Assembly (NCBI RefSeq): GCF_001905445.1
Contig: NZ_LIVQ01000006.1
Coordinates: 62,001 to 126,000 of the forward strand
Length of the DNA: 64,000 bases
Direction of reading: 5' to 3'
Source: Streptomyces sp. CB00455
Lineage (GTDB): Bacteria; Actinomycetota; Actinomycetes; Streptomycetales; Streptomycetaceae
This document shows, piece by piece, positions 57,542 through 64,000 of the stretch (its first letter is position 1; each line of letters opens with the position of its first letter). The position numbers were made by a program, and so were the translations under genes. Below the pieces are notes generated by a model. The model was not told where the DNA came from, did not search any database, and saw nothing but the letters and a program-made list of their open reading frames with translations.

Positions 57542-58209
57542 TGGGGGGCGTGGCGATCGACGGCAGTTCCAGCAGCGACAAGCCCAGGCGCGGTCGCCGG
57601 GTCCGGATGACGGGCGCGGAGCGCCGTCAGCAACTGCTGGACATCGGGCGGGCCCTCTTCGCGGAGAAGGGCTTCGAGGGCACGTCGGTGGAGGAGATCG
57701 CGGCGAAGGCCGGGGTGTCCAAGCCGGTGGTGTACGAGCACTTCGGCGGCAAAGAGGGCCTGTACGCGGTCGTCGTGGACCGGGAGATGCGCCAGCTGCT
57801 GGACGGGGTGACGGGCGCCCTGACGGCCGGGCACCCGCGGGAGCTGCTGGAACAGGCGGCCTTCGCGCTGCTGGACTACATCGAGTCCTATACGGATGGT
57901 TTCCGGATCCTGGTGCGCGACTCCCCGGTCGCCCAGTCGACGGGCACCTTCGCCTCGCTGATCAGCGACATCGCCACGCAGGTCGAGGACATCCTGGGTC
58001 TGGAGTTCAAGGCCCGGGGCTTCGACCCGAAGCTGGCCCCGCTGTACGCGCAGGCGCTGGTGGGAATGGTGGCGCTGACCGGGCAGTGGTGGCTGGACGT
58101 GCGCCGCCCGAAGAAGGCGGAGGTCGCCGCGCACCTGGTGAACCTGGCCTGGCACGGGCTGGACGGGCTGGAGTCGAAGCCGCAGCTGGTGGGCCGCCGC
58201 AAGAGCTGA
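57538..58209 (+). CDS. TetR family regulator of the desaturase operon
   Basis: A 223-residue regulator. The N-terminal TetR helix-turn-helix is RRQQLLDIGRALFAEKGFEGTSVEEIAAKAGVSKPVVYEHFGGKEGLYAVVV; the ligand domain follows. It is translationally coupled to the desaturase by an ATGA overlap, which points to autorepression through the TACG-N4-CGTA pair upstream. Ligands of such regulators are often long-chain acyl-CoAs. Alternative starts at 57541 and GTG 57550 are in frame. A Ser/Lys/Arg-rich head precedes the helix-turn-helix. Confidence 0.9.
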   Translation: MMGGVAIDGSSSSDKPRRGRRVRMTGAERRQQLLDIGRALFAEKGFEGTSVEEIAAKAGVSKPVVYEHFGGKEGLYAVVVDREMRQLLDGVTGALTAGHPRELLEQAAFALLDYIESYTDGFRILVRDSPVAQSTGTFASLISDIATQVEDILGLEFKARGFDPKLAPLYAQALVGMVALTGQWWLDVRRPKKAEVAAHLVNLAWHGLDGLESKPQLVGRRKS

Positions 58210-58220
58210 GCCCGTCCGCG

Positions 58221-58278
58221 CGGGTACGGCGGGCGCCCCGCCACCGGGAGATCCGGTGGCGGGGCGCCGCCGTACCCG
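58221..58278. terminator. Bidirectional terminator hairpin
   Basis: Near-perfect arms of about 26 bases beginning cgggtacggcgggcgcc, with a gatc centre, between the convergent TetR and tam genes. Confidence 0.88.
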
Positions 58279-58280
58279 CG

Positions 58281-59147
58281 TCAGCACGGCAGGTGTTCCT
58301 TGCGGGCCACGGCGAAGATGCGCCGGAAGGGGAAGACGGTGCCGCGCGGCCCGGGCGGGTAGGCCGCGCGGAGCAGGTCGCGGTATTCGGTCAGCAGGGC
58401 GTCGATCGCCTCCCGGTCGTCGCCGAGGGCGGTGAGGACGGGCCGCAGGGCGGTGCCCTTGACCCACTCGAACACCGGGTCGGGGCCTTGCAGCAACTGG
58501 TGGTAGCCGGTCTCCCAGACGTCCGCGGCGCAGCCCAGCTCGGTGAGGCGGGCGAGATATTCGGCGGGCTCCAGCAGGTGGGTGTAACGGGCCCCGAGGC
58601 CGCCGAGCCGATGCCGCCGGCGCGGGGCGTCGCAGAGCTCGGCGAGGAGCGCGTGGCTGGGGGCGCGGACGTTGTCGGGAACCTGGAAGGCGAAGGTTCC
58701 GCCGGGGCGCAGGGCGTTGATCCAGGCGGCGAAGGAGCCGGGGTGGCCGGGCACCCACTGCAGGGCCGCGCTGGACACGATGAGGTCGTAGGGCTCGTCG
58801 GGCAGCCAGGTGGTGAGGTCCGCGGGCCGGAAGTCGAGGCTGCCGCCGCCGGGGGTGGGGCCCGCGTGGTCCTCGGCCGCGCGCCGGAGCATCTGCGGCG
58901 AGAGGTCGAAGCCGGTGATGCGCGCCGCGGGCCAGCGGCGGGCGAGCAGGGCGGTGACGTTGCCGGGGCCACAGCCGAGGTCGGCGATGCGGGCGCGGGC
59001 GGTGGGGAGCTCGGGTATGCGGTGCAGGAGGTCCAGGAAGGGGCGCGTGCGGTGGCCGGAGTGCCGCAGGTACTGCTGGGGGTCCCAGACGGGGACGGAG
59101 GGGGCGGTGGGCGGGGGGACCGCGGCCTGCGCGGTGTCGGAATGCAT
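58281..59147 (-). CDS. tam: Trans-aconitate 2-methyltransferase
   Basis: A 288-residue class I SAM-dependent methyltransferase. The SAM motif is IADLGCGPGNVTALLA, then FDLSPQMLRRA and the conserved SSAALQWVPGH. The family opening VWDPQQYLRHSGHRTRPFLDLLHRI matches Tam enzymes, which methylate trans-aconitate, an inhibitor of aconitase. GGGAGG lies seven bases before the ATG. It is divergent from a MarR-family gene, the tam/tamR arrangement known in Streptomyces. Confidence 0.92.
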   Translation of the reverse strand: MHSDTAQAAVPPPTAPSVPVWDPQQYLRHSGHRTRPFLDLLHRIPELPTARARIADLGCGPGNVTALLARRWPAARITGFDLSPQMLRRAAEDHAGPTPGGGSLDFRPADLTTWLPDEPYDLIVSSAALQWVPGHPGSFAAWINALRPGGTFAFQVPDNVRAPSHALLAELCDAPRRRHRLGGLGARYTHLLEPAEYLARLTELGCAADVWETGYHQLLQGPDPVFEWVKGTALRPVLTALGDDREAIDALLTEYRDLLRAAYPPGPRGTVFPFRRIFAVARKEHLPC

Positions 59148-59226
59148 GTTCGAGCCTCCCTGCTGGCGGGTCGGTCGGAAGCGGAATCCGTTCCGGCCCG
59201 TCCCTGCCCCACACCGGCCGCGTTTA

Positions 59227-59279
59227 TATCTCGACACCAAGATACTTGGCGGCGAGATACATGACGTGAAGAGACTTCA
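59227..59279. promoter_or_regulatory. TamR-type operator region between tam and tamR
   Basis: Imperfect palindromes TATCTCGACACCAAGATA (59227-59244) and ATACTTGGCGGCGAGATA (59242-59259), and TGAAG-aga-CTTCA (59267-59279). The first two share the (T)ATCTyG half-site of MarR/TamR operators. They overlap the region between both start codons. Confidence 0.65.
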
Positions 59280-59307
59280 TGTCGACAGACCCCGTACACT
59301 GATCGGC

Positions 59308-59805
59308 ATGGAGGACGAGGTCGACCGACTGGTAGCGGCATGGCGGCGGGAACGCCCTGACCTCGACGTGGAACCGCTCGAGGTTCTCAGCCGCGTCAGC
59401 AGGCTCGCCCGCCACCTCGACCGTGCCCGCAGGCTGGCCTTCTCCGAGCACGGCCTGGAGCCCTGGGAGTTCGACGTCCTGACGTCCCTGCGCCGCGCCG
59501 GAGCGCCCTACCAGCTCTCCCCCGGCCAGCTGCTGACCCAGACCCTGGTCACCTCCGGCACCATGACCAACCGCATCGACCGGCTCGCCAAGAAGGGCCT
59601 CGTCGAGCGCCTGCCGGACCCCAGCGACCGCCGCGGGGTCCTGGTGCGGCTGACGCCGGAGGGCCGGGACCGCGCCGACCAGGCGCTCGCCGGGCTGCTG
59701 GCCCAGGAACGGGCCATCCTCGCCCAGCTCTCGCAGGGCCAGCGCGGTGATCTCGCCGGGCTGCTACGCCAGTTGACCGCTCCGTTCGACAACATCCCCG
59801 GCTAG
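59308..59805 (+). CDS. tamR: MarR family regulator TamR
   Basis: A 165-residue winged-helix regulator. The DNA-binding part is GLEPWEFDVLTSLRRAG, LTQTLVTSGTMTNRIDRLAKKGLVERLPDPSDRRGVLVRLTPEG (recognition helix then wing). By position divergent from tam it corresponds to TamR, a repressor that in S. coelicolor responds to trans-aconitate and citrate and also controls aconitase. There is no Shine-Dalgarno; a -10-like TACACT lies at 59295-59300, so the transcript may be leaderless. The 3' end overlaps the convergent response-regulator gene by 42 bases. Confidence 0.9.
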   Translation: MEDEVDRLVAAWRRERPDLDVEPLEVLSRVSRLARHLDRARRLAFSEHGLEPWEFDVLTSLRRAGAPYQLSPGQLLTQTLVTSGTMTNRIDRLAKKGLVERLPDPSDRRGVLVRLTPEGRDRADQALAGLLAQERAILAQLSQGQRGDLAGLLRQLTAPFDNIPG

Positions 59806-60534
59806 GTCGGCCGGTCGCACGCCGGCCCGCCGGGCCAGCGCCACCGCGGCGAGGGTCGAGTGGACCCCCAGCTTGCCCAGCACGTTCTGCATGTGCGTGC
59901 GGACGGTGTGCGGGGACAGGAACAGCCGCGCCGCCACGTCCTTGCGGCCCAGCCCCGCCACCATGCAGCGCAGCACCTCGTGTTCACGGGGGGTGAGGGA
60001 CTCCACGAGCCGCTCGCTGTCCGTCCGGTGCTTGCGCGCCGCGGTCAGTTCGCGCAGCACCCCGGTGAGCAGCGCGGGCGGCAGGTGGGTCTCCTCGCGC
60101 AGGACCCCCCGGATGACGGCGAGCAGCCGCGAGAGCGAGCAGTCCTTCGCCACCCAGCCCGAGGCCCCGGCCTGCAGGGCCTGGGCCGCCCGTCTGGGAT
60201 CGTCGCGCTCGGCGAGGACCACCGCGCGCACCCCGGGGTGGGTCACCCGCACCCCGGCGACCAGCGCGATGCCGTCCGGGGCGGGCGGCGGCCCGGAGCC
60301 GGACCCCGGCTCCCGCTGGGCGGGCACGGTCCCGGCGGCGGCGCCGAGGTCGGCGTCGACCAGCACGACGTCGAAGCGGCGGCCCTCGGCCACCGCGCGT
60401 TCGAGGCAGCGCAGCGCGGCGGGGCCGCTGCCGGCCGCGGAGACGTCCACGTCCGGCTCGGCCGCGAGGGCGGCCGCGAGAGATTCGGCGAAGATGCGGT
60501 GGTCGTCGACGACGAGGACCCGGATACGAACCAC
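59764..60534 (-). CDS. NarL/LuxR family response regulator, orphan
   Basis: A 256-residue regulator with an N-terminal receiver (VLVVDDHRIF acidic pair, phosphoacceptor Asp60 in VVLVDADLG, Lys in SGWVAKD) and a C-terminal LuxR helix-turn-helix (LTPREHEVLRCMVAGLGRKDVAARLFLSPHTVRTHMQNVLGKLGV). A Gly/Pro/Ser insert (about 70-90) lengthens the receiver loop. No histidine kinase gene is adjacent. GTG at 60534 has GGGGG four bases upstream. It overlaps tamR tail to tail by 42 bases. Confidence 0.9.
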   Translation of the reverse strand: MVRIRVLVVDDHRIFAESLAAALAAEPDVDVSAAGSGPAALRCLERAVAEGRRFDVVLVDADLGAAAGTVPAQREPGSGSGPPPAPDGIALVAGVRVTHPGVRAVVLAERDDPRRAAQALQAGASGWVAKDCSLSRLLAVIRGVLREETHLPPALLTGVLRELTAARKHRTDSERLVESLTPREHEVLRCMVAGLGRKDVAARLFLSPHTVRTHMQNVLGKLGVHSTLAAVALARRAGVRPADLAGDVVERSGQLA

Positions 60535-61032
60535 AAAACCCCCAAGGGTCGGGGAACGGACGACGGCGGGTACGGCGCCCGGACCGGGTGATCCTCAGCT
60601 GTCCCGGCCGCCGCCGTGACATCTCTGCACTACCCCGGAGCGGACGCCGTACCCGACTTGTCTCGACCCCTGAATCAACACCGGCCCCCACCGGTGTCAC
60701 GCATCAGCGTAGGGGGCGGCGTGGTCCGCGGTTGGCCGAATAGCAGAAGTTTTCCCCGCGATTTTCCAGCGGGACGCCGGGGAACGGCCTTTGTGGTGGC
60801 TTGATTTCGACTGTCCTGAAGGTCCGGATGGCGGCTTCCCGACGGGCGTGTGCCACGGGCAGTTGCACGGTGCGCCTTTCACCCGGCGTGTGCGCGCAGG
60901 GCGCCCGCGCGTGGTGCGCCGTCCCCGCGCGTTCCGGGCACGCGCGCGCCCCCGCACCGCAGCCCCCTGATCGGCGGGGGCGGGTGCGGGGGCGCGCGGA
61001 GAGGGCCGTGGTCCCGGGCGGGCGATGGTGGT
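60535..61032. other. Intergenic region with a large terminator hairpin downstream of galE
   Basis: No gene is supported. At 60943-60998 lies a strong hairpin with arms cgcgcgcccccgcacc and its complement enclosing a second gccccc/gggggc stem; it likely terminates galE. Around 60735-60800 the DNA is AT-richer and may hold the promoter of the response regulator on the minus strand. Confidence 0.55.
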
Positions 61033-61992
61033 TCAGGAGGCGTGCGTGCGCGCGAAGTTCCACGCGTCCGTGATGATGCCGGTGAGGTCGGGGCGGCTCG
61101 GGGTCCAGCCCAGGCGCTCGTGGGCCGTCCGCGCGGAGGCGACGAGCGTCGCCGGATCGCCGGCCCGGCGCGGAGCGAGGACCTCGGGGATCTCGCGCCC
61201 GGTCACCTTGCGCACCGTCTCGACGACCTCACGGACCGAGAACCCGCTGCCGTTGCCGAGGTTGCAGATCAGGTGCTCCCCGGCGCTCGCCGCCTCCAGC
61301 GCGGCCAGATGGGCCTGCGCCAGGTCCGCGACGTGGATGTAGTCGCGGACGCAGGTGCCGTCCGGGGTGGGGTAGTCATCGCCGAACACCGAGATCGACT
61401 CCCGCTCGCCGAGCGCGACCTGGAGGACCAGCGGGATCAGGTGGGTCTCGGGGCTGTGCCGCTCGCCGAACTGCCCGTAGGCGCCCGCCACGTTGAAGTA
61501 GCGCAGGGAGACAGCCGCCAGGCCGTGCGCCACGCACTCCCCCGCGATCATGTGGTCGACCGCCAGCTTCGAAGCCCCGTACGGGTTGGTCGGCGCGGTC
61601 ACCGAGGACTCGGTCAGCGGTCCTTCGGCCGGCTCCCCGTAGGTGGCGGCGGTGGAGGAGAACACCAGCTTGCGCACGCCCGCCCCGCGCATGGCGCCGA
61701 GCAGGGCGAGGGTGCCGCCGACGTTGTTCTCCCAGTACTTGCCCGGGTTCACCACGGACTCGCCGACCTGCGAGAACGCCGCGAAGTGCAGCACCGCGTC
61801 GTAGGAGGGGTCCAGGTACGAGGCGGCGTCCTGGATGCGGCCCTCGATGAAGCCGGCGCCCTGCGGGACGCCGGCGCGGAAGCCGGTGCTGAGGTCGTCG
61901 AGGACGGTGACCTCGTGGCCCGCCTCCAGGAGGTGCGCCGCGACCACGCTGCCGACGTATCCGGCGCCACCGGTTACCAGGTACTTGCTCAC
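61033..61992 (-). CDS. galE: UDP-glucose 4-epimerase
   Basis: A 319-residue short-chain dehydrogenase-type epimerase. The NAD motif is YLVTGGAGYVGSVVAAHL, the catalytic Ser/Thr is in FSSTAATYG and the YxxxK pair is in NPYGASKLAVDHM. The C-terminal YIHVADLAQAHLAAL and CNLGNGSGFSV are conserved. It interconverts UDP-glucose and UDP-galactose for polysaccharide or galactose use. The GTG start places the first Rossmann strand at the N terminus; the basic codons upstream do not belong to the family. It is not in a galTEK operon, as in the standalone galE1-type gene. Confidence 0.94.
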   Translation of the reverse strand: MSKYLVTGGAGYVGSVVAAHLLEAGHEVTVLDDLSTGFRAGVPQGAGFIEGRIQDAASYLDPSYDAVLHFAAFSQVGESVVNPGKYWENNVGGTLALLGAMRGAGVRKLVFSSTAATYGEPAEGPLTESSVTAPTNPYGASKLAVDHMIAGECVAHGLAAVSLRYFNVAGAYGQFGERHSPETHLIPLVLQVALGERESISVFGDDYPTPDGTCVRDYIHVADLAQAHLAALEAASAGEHLICNLGNGSGFSVREVVETVRKVTGREIPEVLAPRRAGDPATLVASARTAHERLGWTPSRPDLTGIITDAWNFARTHAS

Positions 61993-62116
61993 TTGCCTAC
62001 TGCCTCTCGCGGGGGAACGCACGCCGGTGCGTGCGCGTGCTGAGTCCCTGGCTTACCCGATGAGCCGCCCCGTGGGGAAATCGGCGGCCGGGGCACCGCA
62101 CCGGGACGCCGCCCCG

Positions 62117-62806
62117 TCAGCCGAGCGTGGCGGAACGCTGCGCGGGCACCGCCCGGTCCAGCAGTCCGGTACGGGCGGCCAGGGCGGCCGCCTCCAGCCG
62201 CGAACCCACGCCGAGCTTCATCAGCACCCGCTGCACGTGCGTACGGGCGGTGCTCGGCGCGATGGCCATGCCGGCGGCGATGAGCCGGGTGTCCTCGCCC
62301 TCGGCGACGCGGACCAGCACCTCCACCTCGCGCGGGGTGAGCAGGCGCAGCAGCCGGCTGCCCTCGTCATCGGGCTGGGCCGCCGGATTGAGCAGCTCCG
62401 CGAAGGCTCCCTGGAGGAGTTGCGGGGCGATCGCCACCTCGCCCGCCCTGGCCTTGGCCAGGGCCCGCTCCACGCCCTCGATGCGTTCGTCGTGGCGTAC
62501 GTAGCCGGAGGCGCCGGCGGCGAAGGCGGCGGCGATCCCGCGCGGGCTGGGCACCGGGCCCAGCACGACGACGGCGATCTGGGGGCGTTCCCGCTTGATG
62601 CGGACGACGGGTTCGAAGACCCCGGGCTCGGCGGGGGTGGCGGTGCCGAGGAGGCAGACCTCGGGGGCGCGGCCGATGACCAGTTCGGCGGCGCCGGCGG
62701 CCGGGGCGGCGGCGGCGAGTACCCGGTGACCGCGCAGTTTCAGGGCAGAGGCGAGCGCCTCGGCCAGCAGGCGGTGCTCGTCGACCACCACGACCCGTAC
62801 GCCCAT
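62117..62806 (-). CDS. LuxR-type response regulator with degenerate receiver
   Basis: A 229-residue protein with a receiver-like domain and LuxR helix-turn-helix (LTPREVEVLVRVAEGEDTRLIAAGMAIAPSTARTHVQRVLMKLGVGSR). In the receiver the phosphoacceptor Asp is replaced: the segment is EVCLLGTATPAEPG, Gly54 where Asp is expected, and the conserved Lys is His in SGYVRHDE. It is therefore unlikely to be phosphorylated normally and would be controlled by ligand binding, dimerisation or expression. GGGGGGTGGG lies upstream of the ATG. No kinase gene is adjacent. Located between galE and a beta-propeller gene, all minus strand. Confidence 0.88.
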   Translation of the reverse strand: MGVRVVVVDEHRLLAEALASALKLRGHRVLAAAAPAAGAAELVIGRAPEVCLLGTATPAEPGVFEPVVRIKRERPQIAVVVLGPVPSPRGIAAAFAAGASGYVRHDERIEGVERALAKARAGEVAIAPQLLQGAFAELLNPAAQPDDEGSRLLRLLTPREVEVLVRVAEGEDTRLIAAGMAIAPSTARTHVQRVLMKLGVGSRLEAAALAARTGLLDRAVPAQRSATLG

Positions 62807-62885
62807 TGCCGTACCCACCCCCCGACTCTTGTGACCCGGCAAGCTACACGCTTGTTCGACGGTGCGCGGCGGTTACCGTGCGAAA

Positions 62886-62914
62886 GCCCCCGGAAGGGCG
62901 GAGCTTCCGGGGGC
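62886..62914. terminator. Terminator hairpin
   Basis: Perfect 11-bp arms gcccccggaag and its complement with a seven-base loop, 20 bases downstream of the beta-propeller gene stop. Confidence 0.82.
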
Positions 62915-62933
62915 GCGCGGTGGTGCGGAGCGG

Positions 62934-64000
62934 TCAGCTCGCGGTGAAGGACACGAAGAGGTACTCCGGGTCGCCCCGGTCCGAGGACGGCTTGCGGACG
63001 TTGGTGCGGGAGATGAAGAGCTTGCCGTTGTGGTAGCGGTACTCGGAGTACTCGGGGGAGAAGGCGGTTTCGACGCGCTGCGTCGCCTTGTCCGCCGGGT
63101 TCTCCATGAGGAGGGTCTCCTTCATCGTCTTGCCGTCGATGCTGACGATCTGGCCGCCCTTGTCATACGGGGGCTCCTTGTAGGCGATGATGTTCGACCC
63201 GTCCATGCGGAGCGGGAAGATGGTGTAGCGCTCGCCCGCGTCGGCGCGGTCGGTGGTCTGCTTGCCCGTCTCCAGGTCGAAGGAGAGCAGCTCGTTCGTG
63301 CGCCCGCCGCCGGAGTCCGCGCCCTGGTGCTCGTACGAGGGCAGGTACAGCTTGCCGTTGCCGACGAGCATGCCCGAGCACTTCTCGACCTCGGTGGCCG
63401 CGCACTTGCCGGCGAAGTTGCCGGAGGCGAGCGAGATGCGCGTCTTCAGCTCGCCCTTGGGGTCGACGACGAAGAGGTCGCTGACGCCGGTGGCGTTCTT
63501 GGCGGTCTTGCCGACGTCGGCGGCGACGATGAGGGGCTTGGTGGAGACGATCCCGGCGTAGTCGATGCCCGGGGAGAGCTTGTAGGAGGCGGTGGGGGCG
63601 CCGGTGGCCGGATCCAGGACCTGCGCGTACAGCGTGTAGTTGGGGCTCTGGCCGCACTTGCGGATCACGGCGAGGGCCTCGCCGCCCGCGTAGCCGGTGT
63701 CGCGGCAGCCTTCGCCGTCGACCTTGGGCGTCCACAGGGCCTTGCCGTCGGCGAGGTTCCAGGCGGCGCCGCCGCCGGAGACGCCCGCGGCGGCGACGGT
63801 CTGGCCGCTGAGGGTGACCTCGTAGTAGTCCACGGGCCGGTCGCCGCCGTTGGCGCTCTTGGCGTTGCCGGACCAGGCGAGCTTGCCGGTCTCCAGGTCG
63901 ATGACGCCGACCTCGGAGCAGCGCGGGTACTTGTTCTCGGCGGTGGGCAGGGCGGGCTTGAACAGGACCGCCGTCTTGCCGCCGCTGACGTGCCTGGTCG
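62934..64000 (-). CDS. PQQ-like beta-propeller protein, C-terminal part (truncated by window edge)
   Basis: At least 355 residues, open to the window edge. Repeated blade-like segments such as AWNLADGKALWTPKVDGEGC, VIDLETGKLAWSGNAK and LLSFDLETGKQTTDRAD are typical of PQQ/WD40-type propellers that often form the extracytoplasmic part of membrane proteins. Pairs of Cys (CRDTGY, KCAATEVEKC) may form disulfides, fitting an exported location. The N terminus is outside the window, so a signal or membrane helix cannot be judged. Such proteins in Streptomyces are commonly PQQ-binding-like or outer-assembly-like with unknown substrates. Confidence 0.8.
   Translation of the reverse strand, partial: TRHVSGGKTAVLFKPALPTAENKYPRCSEVGVIDLETGKLAWSGNAKSANGGDRPVDYYEVTLSGQTVAAAGVSGGGAAWNLADGKALWTPKVDGEGCRDTGYAGGEALAVIRKCGQSPNYTLYAQVLDPATGAPTASYKLSPGIDYAGIVSTKPLIVAADVGKTAKNATGVSDLFVVDPKGELKTRISLASGNFAGKCAATEVEKCSGMLVGNGKLYLPSYEHQGADSGGGRTNELLSFDLETGKQTTDRADAGERYTIFPLRMDGSNIIAYKEPPYDKGGQIVSIDGKTMKETLLMENPADKATQRVETAFSPEYSEYRYHNGKLFISRTNVRKPSSDRGDPEYLFVSFTAS

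Noticed and set aside
60801..61073. A 90-codon plus-strand open frame between the response regulator and galE
   Set aside because: It overlaps the galE 3' end and a terminator hairpin and has an Arg/Pro/Ala composition typical of non-coding GC-rich DNA.

Overview
The window is a high-GC (about 72%) stretch of a Streptomyces chromosome, probably from the conserved core. The evidence is strong third-position G/C bias, a tRNA-Leu(UAA) gene of the bldA type, two resuscitation-promoting-factor genes with a c-di-AMP riboswitch leader, and the groups DUF501-ppx-divIC-eno, glmU-prs-rplY-pth-ppc and tam/tamR. From memory this order resembles the region around eno, rpfA and ppc in S. coelicolor; that is recollection, not a search. 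No rRNA, insertion sequence, integrase, attachment site or CRISPR array was seen.

Layout. 1-5.1 kb: 5' end of cystathionine beta-synthase, an SGNH hydrolase, a thiolase followed by three tandem 101-bp repeats, and three small unknown genes. 5.1-13.3 kb: a Bax-inhibitor-like membrane protein, bldA, an FtsX/MacB-type ABC exporter, cyclopropane-fatty-acid synthase, and type II NADH dehydrogenase with two Rex-like sites upstream. 13.7-19.8 kb: Ppx/GppA phosphatase, DUF501, DivIC, enolase, then rpfA and a second LysM-type Rpf. 19.8-24.2 kb: cytochrome P450 divergent from a flavohemoglobin-like reductase, MazG, and a SurA-like lipoprotein. 24.4-33 kb: a YfhO membrane protein, a Ser/Thr kinase with partner membrane protein, and mfd. 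33.3-41.1 kb: a DUF2079 protein, a second FtsX-type ABC exporter, an MFS exporter and a membrane protein.

41.1-48.9 kb is the most unusual part. A DivIVA-like coiled-coil gene is followed by four genes built from polymorphic-toxin and SUKH-immunity domains: a WHH-nuclease/SUKH fusion, a YrhB/repeat-linker/deaminase/SUKH-4 fusion, and a divergent YwqJ-type deaminase plus SUKH-3 pair. None has an export signal. A degenerate repeat tract and an orphan histidine kinase follow.

49-58.2 kb: tRNA-Gln, glmU, prs, rplY, pth, ppc, and an acyl-CoA desaturase/TetR operon with a paired palindrome upstream. 58.3-64 kb: tam and tamR (divergent), a response regulator overlapping tamR tail to tail, galE, a second response regulator lacking the phospho-acceptor Asp, and the 3' part of a beta-propeller protein gene.

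Most intergenic gaps between convergent genes hold strong GC-rich hairpins that look like terminators. Start codons were chosen from Shine-Dalgarno spacing where one is visible; two genes look leaderless.
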